Of a stretch of DNA of 64,000 nucleotides, positions 38,835-46,965 are shown in pieces (position 1 is the stretch's first letter; each line of letters opens with the position of its first letter). The translations under genes and the position numbers were made by a program. Below the pieces are notes generated by a model. The model had not been told where the DNA came from, ran no database searches, and saw only the letters and a program-made list of their open reading frames with translations. Source of the stretch: Cupriavidus sp. MP-37. GTDB lineage: Bacteria; Pseudomonadota; Gammaproteobacteria; Burkholderiales; Burkholderiaceae. Location: positions 1,635,001 through 1,699,000 of the forward strand of contig NZ_CP085344.1 in the NCBI RefSeq assembly GCF_020618415.1, in the 5' to 3' direction.

Positions 38835-38921
38835 TGGTGCCCAGGAGAGGACTCGAACCTCCACAGTGTTGCCACCGCTAGGACCTGAACCTAGTGCGTC
38901 TACCAATTCCGCCACCTGGGC
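38835..38921 (-). tRNA. tRNA-Leu (anticodon CAG)
   Basis: An 87-nt tRNA including an encoded CCA. The acceptor arms GCCCAGG and CCTGGGC pair. The anticodon stem CTAGG/CCTAG encloses TTCAGGT with CAG in the centre. A long variable arm follows, and the T-loop reads GGTTCGAGTCC, as in class II leucine tRNAs. It is divergent from rnr. Confidence 0.97.
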
Positions 38922-38946
38922 AGGTGTCGAAACAACCGAAGCGCTC

Positions 38947-38974
38947 ATTATAGAGAGCGCGAGAATTTTGTCAA
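38947..38974 (-). promoter_or_regulatory. Consensus sigma-70 promoter of tRNA-Leu
   Basis: On the minus strand TTGACA (38969-38974), a 16-bp spacer and TATAAT (38947-38952): both hexamers are perfect matches. The -35 overlaps the proposed TTG start codon of the divergent rnr gene. Confidence 0.85.
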
Positions 38975-41586
38975 ATAGTTTCCAGAAAAAATTGAATCAG
39001 AATAACTATCCGATCCCCAGCCGGGAAGAAATCCTGGGCGTGCTGAGAACGTCGGGATCCCCCCAGTCGGCAGGCGATATCGCCAAGGCGCTGGCCGTCA
39101 CGCGCAAGGAGCATGACGGCTTCCAGAAGCGCCTCGCCGCGATGGAGCGCGACGGCCAGATCGAACTCAACCGCAAGGGCCGCTATGAGCTGGCGCACCA
39201 GCCCAACTTCGTCACCGGCCGGGTGCAGGGCCATCGCGACGGCTTCGGCTTCCTGATCCGCGACGACGGCGAGGACGATATCTTCCTGCCCGAGCGCGAG
39301 CTGCAGAAGGCCATGCACAACGACCGCGCGCAGGTGCGCGTGGTGGGCTACGACCGGCGCGGCCGCCCCGAAGGGCAGATCGTCGAGATCATCGAGCGCG
39401 CCAACCGCTTTGTCATCGGCCGCCTGCTCAGCGAGGGCGGCGTGCTGGTGGTGGCGCCGGAAGACAAGCGCATCAGCCAGGACATCCTGATCCCGCCCAA
39501 GGCGCAGGGCAAGGCGCGGGTGGGGCAGGTGGTCAGCGTCGAGCTGACCGAATTCCCCGACCGCTACGTGCAGCCGGTGGGCCGCGTGGTCGAAGTGCTC
39601 GGCGAGATCGACGATCCCGGCATGGAGATCGAGATCGCGGTGCGCAAGTACGGCGTGCCGCACCAGTTTTCGCCGGCCGCCGCGCAGGAAGCCGCCGGGC
39701 TGCCCGATGAGGTGCGCCAGGCCGACCTGGACCACCGCATCGACCTGCGCGACATCCCGCTGGTCACCATCGACGGCGAAGACGCGCGCGACTTCGACGA
39801 CGCGGTCTATTGCGAGCCGGTCAAGATCGGCCGCGCCAAGGGCTGGCGCCTGATCGTGGCGATCGCCGACGTGTCGCACTACGTGCGTCCGGGCACGCCG
39901 CTCGATGCCGATGCGCTCGACCGCGCCACCTCGGTGTATTTCCCGCGGCGCGTGATCCCGATGCTGCCCGAGAAGCTGTCCAACGGGCTGTGCTCGCTCA
40001 ATCCGCACGTCGACCGGCTGTGCATGGTGTGCGATGCCGTGATTACCGCCAAGGGCGAGCTCAAGGGCTACCAGTTCTATCCGGCGGTGATGCATTCGAC
40101 CGCACGGCTGACCTACAACGAGGTCTGGTCGGTGCTGTCCAACACCAAGGGCCCCGAGGCGCACAAGCGCAGCGAGCTGGTGCCGCACCTGCAGAACCTG
40201 TACGAGCTGTTCCAGGTCCTGCTCAAGGCGCGGCGCGCGCGTGGCGCGATCGATTTCGACACCACCGAGACCTATATCGTCTGCAATGCGCAGGGCAAGA
40301 TCGAGCAGATCCTGCCGCGCACGCGCAACGATGCGCACCGGCTGATCGAGGAATGCATGCTGACCGCCAACGTGTGCGCGGCCGATTTCCTCGAACGCTT
40401 CAAGCACCCGGCGCTGTACCGCATCCACGCCGGCCCCAGCGACGAGAAGCTGAAGAACCTGCGTGACTTCCTGCGTACCGCCGGCCTGTCGCTGGGCGGC
40501 GGCGACAAGCCGCAGGCGTCGGACTACGCCGAGGTGATGGACAAGATCAAGTCCCGCCCCGACGCGCCGATGCTGCAGACCATGCTGCTGCGCTCGATGC
40601 AGCAGGCGGTGTACAGCCCCGACAATATCGGCCACTTCGGTCTGGCGTACGAGGCCTACGCGCACTTCACCAGCCCGATCCGCCGCTACCCCGACCTGCT
40701 GGTGCACCGCGCGATCAAGGCCGTGCTGGCGCACACCAAGTACCAGCCGGCCTTTGCCCACGGCACCGAGCTGAACACCGCGATCTCGCCGAAGGCGCGC
40801 CGGCTGCAGGCCAAGGACGCCGAGCAGAAGGCCGAGCTGACCGCGGCGCGCGCGCGCCGCAACGAGGCCATCTGGGACGAGCTGGGCCTGCACTGCTCGG
40901 CCAACGAGCGCCGTGCCGACGAGGCCTCGCGCGATGTCGAGGCCTGGCTCAAGTGCTACTTCATGCGCGACAAGCTGGGCAGCGAGTATGCCGGCACCGT
41001 CAGCGCCGTGACCTCGTTCGGCATCTTCGTGCAGCTCGACGAGCTGTATGTGGAGGGCCTGGTGCACGTGACCGAGCTGGGCAGCGACTACTTCCAGTAC
41101 GACGAGGCCCGCAACGAGCTGCGCGGCGAGCGCACCGGCATCCGCTACCGGCTTACTGACCGCGTGCGGGTGCAGGTGTCGCGCGTCGACCTGGATGCAC
41201 GCAAGATCGATTTCCGCCTGGTGCAGGAGCCCTCGGCGAAAACCCTGCGCGCGCGCGCGACGGGAGGCGAGGCCCAGCCGCGCGTGCCTGCCGCCCATGC
41301 GGTGCCGGCGCGCAAGAAGGGCCGCCAGCTGGCGGCGCTGCTGGGCGGCTCGTCCAAGCCGGAAGAATCGTTCGACGAGACGCTGGACCGCGTGATCGAA
41401 GAGCAGCCGGTGTTCGAGGCGGTGATCACGCCGCTCAAGCCGCATGTGAAGACCGGCAAGCCCGGCAAGCGCGCGGCCAAGCCCAAGCCGGCGCACCTGG
41501 AAAAGCCGCGCAAGCCGGCCTCCAAGGCGCGTGCGGGCAAGCCGGCTGGCAAGACCGCCGCCAAGCGCACGCCGCGCAAGCACTAG
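38968..41586 (+). CDS. rnr: Ribonuclease R
   Basis: 3'-5' exoribonuclease that degrades structured RNA; 872 residues from the chosen start. In order: N-terminal winged helix ([20 protein letters not shown]), two cold-shock domains, the RNB catalytic domain ([12 protein letters not shown] carries the metal-binding aspartates; [18 protein letters not shown]), an S1 domain ([20 protein letters not shown]) and a Lys/Arg-rich tail. The open frame extends into the tRNA, so the true start must lie after it. The first plausible codon is TTG 38968, preceded by a GCGAGAA sequence; TTG 38992 is another option. Confidence 0.93.
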   Translation: MSNSFQKKLNQNNYPIPSREEILGVLRTSGSPQSAGDIAKALAVTRKEHDGFQKRLAAMERDGQIELNRKGRYELAHQPNFVTGRVQGHRDGFGFLIRDDGEDDIFLPERELQKAMHNDRAQVRVVGYDRRGRPEGQIVEIIERANRFVIGRLLSEGGVLVVAPEDKRISQDILIPPKAQGKARVGQVVSVELTEFPDRYVQPVGRVVEVLGEIDDPGMEIEIAVRKYGVPHQFSPAAAQEAAGLPDEVRQADLDHRIDLRDIPLVTIDGEDARDFDDAVYCEPVKIGRAKGWRLIVAIADVSHYVRPGTPLDADALDRATSVYFPRRVIPMLPEKLSNGLCSLNPHVDRLCMVCDAVITAKGELKGYQFYPAVMHSTARLTYNEVWSVLSNTKGPEAHKRSELVPHLQNLYELFQVLLKARRARGAIDFDTTETYIVCNAQGKIEQILPRTRNDAHRLIEECMLTANVCAADFLERFKHPALYRIHAGPSDEKLKNLRDFLRTAGLSLGGGDKPQASDYAEVMDKIKSRPDAPMLQTMLLRSMQQAVYSPDNIGHFGLAYEAYAHFTSPIRRYPDLLVHRAIKAVLAHTKYQPAFAHGTELNTAISPKARRLQAKDAEQKAELTAARARRNEAIWDELGLHCSANERRADEASRDVEAWLKCYFMRDKLGSEYAGTVSAVTSFGIFVQLDELYVEGLVHVTELGSDYFQYDEARNELRGERTGIRYRLTDRVRVQVSRVDLDARKIDFRLVQEPSAKTLRARATGGEAQPRVPAAHAVPARKKGRQLAALLGGSSKPEESFDETLDRVIEEQPVFEAVITPLKPHVKTGKPGKRAAKPKPAHLEKPRKPASKARAGKPAGKTAAKRTPRKH

Positions 41587-41597
41587 CCGGTTGCCGT

Positions 41598-41635
41598 CCG
41601 GCCGCCGCCTCCGCCCACGCGGGGACGGCGGCCGG
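41598..41635. repeat. GC-rich compound hairpin between rnr and rlmB
   Basis: CCGGCCGCCG and CGGCGGCCGG form a perfect 10-bp stem around a loop that holds a second small stem (CCGC/GCGG). It has no T-run. It may mark the end of rnr transcription or separate the two genes. Confidence 0.5.
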
Positions 41636-41640
41636 GCGGG

Positions 41641-41646
41641 TACAAT
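41641..41646 (+). promoter_or_regulatory. -10-like TACAAT immediately before rlmB
   Basis: TACAAT ends 7 nt before the rlmB ATG; no Shine-Dalgarno between them. Suggests a leaderless transcript. Confidence 0.45.
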
Positions 41647-41653
41647 CGCGCCC

Positions 41654-42397
41654 ATGGCTAAACAAAAACTCCTGATCGGCTTCCACGCCGTGACTGCGCG
41701 CCTGCGGCAAGATCCCAAGGGCGTGTCCGACATCTACATCGAATCCGCCCGCCGCGACCGGCGCATGCAGGACTTCGTGCGCCTGGCCGAAAGCCTGGGC
41801 GTGCGCCTGCATCCGGTCGATGCCGAGCGCCTGCGCGGCATGGCCGGCACCGACCGCCACCAGGGCGTGGTGGCGCGTGCCGAGGACGTGGCACTGGCGC
41901 TGAACCTGGACGAGCTGCTGGATGGCATCGAAGGCACGCCGCTGCTGCTGGTGCTGGACGGCGTCACCGACCCGCACAACCTGGGCGCCTGCCTGCGCGT
42001 GGCCGACGGTGCCGGCGCGCACGCCGTGATCGCGCCCAAGGACCGCAGCGTCGGCCTGAACGCCACGGTGGCCAAGGTCGCCAGCGGCGCGGCCGAAACC
42101 GTGCCCTATATCACCGTGACCAACCTGGCCCGCACCCTGCGCGAACTGCAGGAGCGCGGCATCTGGGTGATCGGCACCGCCGACGGCACCGAGAAGTCGC
42201 TGTACGACATCGATTTCAAGGGACCGACCGCGATCGTGATGGGCGCCGAAGGCGAGGGCATGCGCCGCCTGACGCGCGAAACCTGTGACGAGCTGGTCGG
42301 CATCCCGATGGCGGGCGGCGTCGAAAGCCTGAACGTATCGGTGGCCAGCGGCGTGTGCCTGTACGAGGCCGTGCGCCAGCGGCGCCTGCCGCGCTGA
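41654..42397 (+). CDS. rlmB: 23S rRNA (guanosine-2'-O-)-methyltransferase RlmB
   Basis: SPOUT/TrmH-family enzyme that methylates G2251 of 23S rRNA; 247 residues. An L30e-like N-terminal domain ([19 protein letters not shown]) precedes the knotted SAM-binding domain with [32 protein letters not shown] and [15 protein letters not shown]. The ATG at 41654 is the natural start; the longer frame runs back into the hairpin. It follows rnr by 67 bp, the same order as the E. coli rnr-rlmB pair. Confidence 0.96.
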   Translation: MAKQKLLIGFHAVTARLRQDPKGVSDIYIESARRDRRMQDFVRLAESLGVRLHPVDAERLRGMAGTDRHQGVVARAEDVALALNLDELLDGIEGTPLLLVLDGVTDPHNLGACLRVADGAGAHAVIAPKDRSVGLNATVAKVASGAAETVPYITVTNLARTLRELQERGIWVIGTADGTEKSLYDIDFKGPTAIVMGAEGEGMRRLTRETCDELVGIPMAGGVESLNVSVASGVCLYEAVRQRRLPR

Positions 42398-42401
42398 GGC
42401 C

Positions 42402-43169
42402 ATGGCCGACGATTCCCGTTTGCCGGCACTCGCGGGGCTCGAGGAAGCGCGTCGGCTGATCGACGGCGCCAGCAACATCTTCGTGCTGACCGGCGCCGGT
42501 ATTTCGGCCGAGTCCGGCGTGCCGACCTTCCGCGACGCCATGACCGGGCTGTGGGAGCAGTTCGATCCGGAAGAGCTGGCCAGCGAGGCCGCCTACCGCC
42601 GCCAGCCGGCGCTGGTGTGGCAGTGGTACCAGCACCGGCGCGAACTGGTGGCGGCGGTGGACCCTAACCCGGCGCACTATGCGCTGGTGGCGCTGGCCGC
42701 GCACAAGCCGGTCACGCTGGTGACGCAGAACGTCGACGGCCTGCACCAGCGCGCCGGCAGCACCGGCGTGATCGAACTGCACGGCAACCTGTTCGCCAAC
42801 AAGTGGCTGGATGGCTGCGGCCGCTGCAGCGAGGCCACCGCGCTGCCCGGCCTGCCGCCGCGCTGCAGCCTGTGCGGCGCGCTGATGCGGCCGGGGGTGG
42901 TGTGGTTCGGCGAAGACCTGCCGCGGGTGGCGCGCTACCGCGCCGAGCATGCGGCGCAAACCTGCGACCTGTGCCTGGTGGTCGGCACCTCGGGGCTGGT
43001 GTACCCGGCGGCGGGGCTGCCGGGGGTGGCGCGCGAGCATGGCGCGCCGGTGATCGTGGTCAATCCGCAGCCGTCGGCGCTCGACCAGACCGCGGACATC
43101 GTGCTGTCGGCCGCGGCGGGCGCCTGCCTGCCGCTGCTGTGGCCGCAGCCGGCGCCAGCGGCCGGCTGA
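42402..43169 (+). CDS. NAD-dependent protein deacylase, Sir2 family
   Basis: Sirtuin of 255 residues that removes acyl groups from lysines using NAD+. The NAD-binding GAGISAESGVPTFRD (residues 31-45), TQNVDGLHQRAGS and the catalytic His in ELHGN are present. The zinc cysteines form CGRC and CSLC. A Tyr76-x-x-Arg79 pair (WYQHRR) matches the acid-binding residues of class III sirtuins such as CobB/SIRT5, so desuccinylation or demalonylation is possible besides deacetylation. It starts 4 bp after the rlmB stop, probably in one operon. Confidence 0.93.
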   Translation: MADDSRLPALAGLEEARRLIDGASNIFVLTGAGISAESGVPTFRDAMTGLWEQFDPEELASEAAYRRQPALVWQWYQHRRELVAAVDPNPAHYALVALAAHKPVTLVTQNVDGLHQRAGSTGVIELHGNLFANKWLDGCGRCSEATALPGLPPRCSLCGALMRPGVVWFGEDLPRVARYRAEHAAQTCDLCLVVGTSGLVYPAAGLPGVAREHGAPVIVVNPQPSALDQTADIVLSAAAGACLPLLWPQPAPAAG

Positions 43170-43178
43170 AGCGCGGGG

Positions 43179-43206
43179 CCGCGCGCCGGCGCGCGGCGTT
43201 CCTTAT
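43179..43206. terminator. Perfect GC palindrome between convergent sirtuin and tal genes
   Basis: CCGCGCGCCGGCGCGCGG (18 bp, perfect) followed by GTTCCTTATT. Possible bidirectional terminator, although no long T-run follows. Confidence 0.4.
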
Positions 43207-44162
43207 TGCTGCGCCAGCCCGGCGATCAGCTTCTCCAGCTTGACCGCATCCGCGGCAAACAGGCGGATGCCTTCGGCCAGCTTCTCTGTCGCCATCGCGT
43301 CTTCGTTGAGCTGCCAGCGGAACGACGGCTCGTCCGCGGTGATGCGGGCGATATTGGCCGCCTGGGCCTGGTCCACCGACAGCTTGTGCGCCACCGGGCC
43401 CTGGCCGCCGGCCAGTTGCTCGAGCAGCTCCGGGCTGATGGTCAGCAGGTCGCAGCCGGCCAGCGACAGGATCTGCGCGGTGCTGCGGAAGCTGGCGCCC
43501 ATCACCTCGGTGGGGTAGCCGAACTTCTTGTAGTAATCGTAGATCTGGCGCACCGAGCGCACCCCGGGGTCGTTGTCGCCGCCGTTGGCGGCAGCGTCCC
43601 ATTGCTCGCCGGCCTGCTTCTTGTACCAGTCGAAGATGCGGCCGACGAACGGCGAGATCAGCTGCGCGCCGGCCTCGGCGCAGGCGACTGCCTGCACCAG
43701 CGAGAACAGCAGCGTCATATTGCAGCGGATGCCGTCGCGCTGCAGGATCTCGGCGGCGCGGATGCCTTCCCAGGTGGAGGCGATCTTGATCAGCACGCGC
43801 TCGCGCGCGATGCCGCGCTGCTCGTACAGCTGGATCAGGTGGCGCGCCTTGTTCACCGTGGCGGTGGTGTCGAACGACAGGCGCGCATCGACCTCGGTCG
43901 AGACCCGGCCCGGCACGATCGCCAGGATCTCCAGGCCAAACGCGATCAGCACTTCGTCCATCACCGCGTCGACGCCGCCGTTGCCGTGGTGGTCTTGCAC
44001 CGCACGTTCCAGCAGGTGGCGGTATTCGGGTTTCTGCACCGCCTTCAGTATCAGCGACGGATTGGTGGTCGCGTCCTGCGGCGTGTACTGCTTCATCAGC
44101 TGGAAGTCGCCGGTATCGGCCACCACCGTGGTGAACTGCCTGAGTTGTTCGAGCTGGTTCAT
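43203..44162 (-). CDS. tal: Transaldolase
   Basis: Pentose-phosphate enzyme transferring a dihydroxyacetone unit through a Schiff base; 319 residues, the length of the TalB class. Family blocks are [12 protein letters not shown] near residue 31, the Schiff-base lysine in [17 protein letters not shown], and [19 protein letters not shown]. The ATG at 44162 gives the standard [10 protein letters not shown] start; the upstream part of the frame is not family-like. It is divergent from rpiA, so two pentose-phosphate genes share a 168-bp promoter region. Confidence 0.96.
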   Translation of the reverse strand: MNQLEQLRQFTTVVADTGDFQLMKQYTPQDATTNPSLILKAVQKPEYRHLLERAVQDHHGNGGVDAVMDEVLIAFGLEILAIVPGRVSTEVDARLSFDTTATVNKARHLIQLYEQRGIARERVLIKIASTWEGIRAAEILQRDGIRCNMTLLFSLVQAVACAEAGAQLISPFVGRIFDWYKKQAGEQWDAAANGGDNDPGVRSVRQIYDYYKKFGYPTEVMGASFRSTAQILSLAGCDLLTISPELLEQLAGGQGPVAHKLSVDQAQAANIARITADEPSFRWQLNEDAMATEKLAEGIRLFAADAVKLEKLIAGLAQQ

Positions 44163-44330
44163 GGTCGCTTGTCGTCTGCTTGAGCGTCTGCAAAAAAGCG
44201 TTCGCGGGCTGTGAGCGGCGCGTGCGGCACCGGTGCGGTCCATTGTACCTGCGCTGCCACGCTGGCCCGCGATCCGCTCCCGCAATCCGCTACACTACGC
44301 GTTTCCCTCCAACGCAATCTGGCTGTTGTC

Positions 44331-45017
44331 ATGACTCAGGATGAACTCAAGGCGCTGGTCGCGCAAGCCGCCGCCGACTACGTCAAGCAGGAAGTGCCCG
44401 AAGGGGCCGTGCTCGGCGTGGGCACCGGCTCCACCGCCAACCTTTTCATTGATGCCGTGGCGGCGTTCAAGGAGCGCTTCGCGGGTGCGGTGTCGAGCTC
44501 CGAGGCTTCCACGCGGCGCCTGCAGCAGCATGGCTTCAAGGTGCTGGACCTGAACGAGGTCGACGAGATCCCGGTGTATGTCGACGGCGCCGACGAGATC
44601 GATGCCAGCGGCGCCATGGTCAAGGGCGGCGGCGGCGCGCTTACGCGCGAAAAGATCGTCGCCTCGGTGGCCCGGCGCTTTGTCTGCATTGCCGACGGCA
44701 GCAAGCTGGTGCAGACCATGGGCACCTTCCCGCTGCCGGTCGAGGTGGTGCCGATGGCACGTGCCGCGGTGGCGCGCAAGCTGCAGGCCCTGGGCGGGCA
44801 GCCGCGCCTGCGCATGACCAAGGAAGGCGGCATCTACAAGACCGACAACGGCAATGTGATCCTCGATGTGGCCGGGCTGAAGATCGACGATCCGCGCGGC
44901 CTGGAGCAGACCATCAACCAGGTGCCCGGCGTGGTCACGGTGGGCCTGTTCGCGCTGCGCGGCGCGGATGTGCTGCTGCTCGGCACCGGCGACGGTGTGC
45001 AGCGCACGGACTACTGA
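44331..45017 (+). CDS. rpiA: Ribose-5-phosphate isomerase A
   Basis: Interconverts ribose-5-phosphate and ribulose-5-phosphate; 228 residues. The substrate loops [20 protein letters not shown] (catalytic Asp/Glu) and [12 protein letters not shown] are all intact. The ATG at 44331 lies 32 nt after a TACACT that could be a -10 (44291-44296). It is divergent from tal and closed by a strong terminator. Confidence 0.96.
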   Translation: MTQDELKALVAQAAADYVKQEVPEGAVLGVGTGSTANLFIDAVAAFKERFAGAVSSSEASTRRLQQHGFKVLDLNEVDEIPVYVDGADEIDASGAMVKGGGGALTREKIVASVARRFVCIADGSKLVQTMGTFPLPVEVVPMARAAVARKLQALGGQPRLRMTKEGGIYKTDNGNVILDVAGLKIDDPRGLEQTINQVPGVVTVGLFALRGADVLLLGTGDGVQRTDY

Positions 45018-45050
45018 GCGCAGGTCCGGCGCCGGCGTCTGCTATCAAGC

Positions 45051-45080
45051 AAAATGGGGTGCCTCAGGCACCCCATTTTT
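45051..45080. terminator. Rho-independent terminator between convergent rpiA and yggX
   Basis: AAAATGGGGTGCC-TCA-GGCACCCCATTTTT: a perfect 13-bp stem with A-run and T-run on either side, active in both directions. Confidence 0.92.
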
Positions 45081-45098
45081 ATTTGCTGCGAGCCCGGG

Positions 45099-45371
45099 TC
45101 AGGACTGCGGCGGCACGTAGCCCTGGGCCTGGTCGGCGCCTTCGCCGAAGAAGTATTTCTCGGTCTGCTTGAGCAGGTACTGGCGCGCCCGCGCATCGGC
45201 CATGTTCAGGCGGTTTTCGTTGATCAGCATGGTCTGGTGCTTGAGCCAGCCGGCCCAGGCTTCCTTGGACACGTTTTGCCAGATCTTCTTGCCCAGTTCG
45301 CCGGGCAGCGGCGGGAAGTCGAGACCTTCGGCTTCCTTGTTCAGCTTGATGCAATGGACCGTGCGGGCCAT
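45099..45371 (-). CDS. yggX: Probable Fe(2+)-trafficking protein YggX
   Basis: Small cytosolic protein of 90 residues linked to protection of iron-sulfur enzymes from oxidation. It begins [20 protein letters not shown] with the conserved Cys7 and keeps [11 protein letters not shown] and the MLINENRLN block of the family. The ATG at 45371 has AAGGAG seven nt upstream; the longer frame is unsupported. The C-terminus ends with GYVPP, as usual. It lies 98 bp downstream of argA on the same strand and may be co-transcribed with it. Confidence 0.96.
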   Translation of the reverse strand: MARTVHCIKLNKEAEGLDFPPLPGELGKKIWQNVSKEAWAGWLKHQTMLINENRLNMADARARQYLLKQTEKYFFGEGADQAQGYVPPQS

Positions 45372-45469
45372 GGGGACTCCTTGCAATGTTCGTGAGAGCT
45401 TCGGCGCTGGCGCTATTGTAGCCAAGCGGGGCGGCCGGCCGCGGCGCGGCGGCGATTGTCCCTACGCCG

Positions 45470-46942
45470 TCACAGCTTTTTCATCAGCACCATCGACTTG
45501 CGCTGCCAGTTGTAGAGCTTGCGCTTGTCCTCGGGCAGGTCGTCGACCGTGGCGTGGACGAAACCGCGCTTGAGGAACCAGTGCTCAGTGCGGGTGGTGA
45601 GCACGAACAGCCGCTCCAGCCCGAGCGCGCGGGCGCGGCGCTCGATGCGCTTGAGCAGGCGCTCGCCGTCGCCGGTGCCTTGGGCCTCGGGCGACACCGT
45701 CAGGCACGCCATCTCGCCCATGTTCTCGCGCGGATAGTCGTACAGCGCGGCACAGCCGAACAGCACGCCGTCATGCTCGATCACCGAGAAGTTGGCGATA
45801 TCGCGCTCGATCAGGTGGCGCCCGCGCGGCACCAGCGTGCCGTCCTGCTCCAGCGGCGCGATCAGTTGCACGATGCCGCCGACGTCGTCGAGCGTGGCCT
45901 CGCGCAGGCTTTCCAGGTCGGTGTCGGACAGCATGGTGCCGACGCCGTCGTGCAGGAACAGTTCCAGCAGCACCGCACCATCGAGCGAGTAGGGGATCAG
46001 GTGCGCGCGCGGCACGCCGCCCTTGAGCGCCTTGACCAGGTGCTGCAGGTAGTTGGCCACGTCGGGCGGCAGGTGGTTGTTCTGCAGCCGCTCTACCGCG
46101 GTGCGCAGCGACATTTCCTGCATCATCTTGCCGACCGGGTCGGGCACGCCGGGCACCTCGGTGATGAAGATCAGCTTGTCGGCCTTGAGCGCGGTGGCGG
46201 TGGCGCTGGCCACGTCTTCCATCGACAGGTTGAAGGCCTGGCCGGTGGGCGAGAAGCCCAGCGGCGACAGCAGCACCACCTTGCCGTGCGACAGCGACAT
46301 GCGCACCGATTCGGCGTCGATCTTGCGCACCAGCCCGGTGTGCTGGTAGTCGGTGCCGTTGACGATGCCGACCGGGCGCGCGGTGACGAAGTTGCCCGAG
46401 ATCACCGACAGCTGGGCGCCGGCCATCGGCGTGTTGGGCAGGCCCTGGCTGAACGCGGCCTCGATGTCCAGGCGCAGTTCGCCGGCGGCTTCCTTGGCGC
46501 ATTCGAGCGCGGCGTTGTCGGTGACGCGCACGCCGTCGACGAACTGGGACTCGACATGGCGCAGCGCCAGCTGTTCTTCCACCTGCGGGCGCGAGCCGTG
46601 CACCAGCACGATCTGCATGCCCATCGCGTGCAGCAGCGCGACGTCGTTGACCAGCGCATTCAGCACGCCCGACTTGACCAGTTCGCCGGCGAAGGCGATC
46701 ACGAAGGTCTTGCCGCGGAAGGCATGGATATACGGCGCCACCATGCGCAGCCAGTCGACGAACTGCTGGTGGTCGGGGCCGCTGCGATCGGGGTCGGCCG
46801 TGACCGGCACGGGGGAGGTCGGGGCGGGGGCGGGGAGTTCGGCCGCGGCGGGCGGCTCCGCCTGCGCCGGCGCGGCTGGGGCGTTGGGAGCAGCGGAAGC
46901 GGCGGCGGGCGCCGTCTGCGGCGCGTCGGTTCTGGCGTTCAT
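45470..46942 (-). CDS. argA: Amino-acid N-acetyltransferase (N-acetylglutamate synthase) ArgA
   Basis: Makes N-acetylglutamate, the first step of arginine synthesis. An amino-acid-kinase domain (residues ~55-300; TFVIAFAGELVKSG, LVHGSRPQVEEQL) is fused to a C-terminal GNAT acetyltransferase (LTVSPEAQGTGDGERLLKRI, FVLTTRTEHWFLKRGF), the classical ArgA layout. At 490 residues it has about 50 extra Ala/Pro-rich residues at the N-terminus. The ATG at 46942 is 7 nt after a TATAAT and lacks a Shine-Dalgarno; it is divergent from hrpA with only 23 bp between start codons. Confidence 0.94.
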   Translation of the reverse strand: MNARTDAPQTAPAAASAAPNAPAAPAQAEPPAAAELPAPAPTSPVPVTADPDRSGPDHQQFVDWLRMVAPYIHAFRGKTFVIAFAGELVKSGVLNALVNDVALLHAMGMQIVLVHGSRPQVEEQLALRHVESQFVDGVRVTDNAALECAKEAAGELRLDIEAAFSQGLPNTPMAGAQLSVISGNFVTARPVGIVNGTDYQHTGLVRKIDAESVRMSLSHGKVVLLSPLGFSPTGQAFNLSMEDVASATATALKADKLIFITEVPGVPDPVGKMMQEMSLRTAVERLQNNHLPPDVANYLQHLVKALKGGVPRAHLIPYSLDGAVLLELFLHDGVGTMLSDTDLESLREATLDDVGGIVQLIAPLEQDGTLVPRGRHLIERDIANFSVIEHDGVLFGCAALYDYPRENMGEMACLTVSPEAQGTGDGERLLKRIERRARALGLERLFVLTTRTEHWFLKRGFVHATVDDLPEDKRKLYNWQRKSMVLMKKL

Positions 46943-46949
46943 GCCGCGG

Positions 46950-46957
46950 ATTATAAT
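46950..46957. promoter_or_regulatory. Palindromic shared -10 (ATTATAAT) of divergent argA and hrpA
   Basis: ATTATAAT is its own reverse complement, so each strand reads TATAAT: 46952-46957 for hrpA and 46950-46955 for argA. For argA a TTGTTC lies 16 bp further up; the hrpA -35 is weak (TTCTGG, 16 bp). Both ATGs begin within 9 nt of the element. Confidence 0.65.
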
Positions 46958-46965
46958 CCCGGCCA

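Noticed and set aside
38866..38967. Extending RNase R upstream through the tRNA-Leu gene
   Set aside because: Would translate antisense of the tRNA; the winged-helix domain begins well after 38968.
38971..41733. A 920-codon antisense open frame across rnr
   Set aside because: Same cause: antisense of a high-GC gene; His/Arg/Ala-rich with no family similarity.
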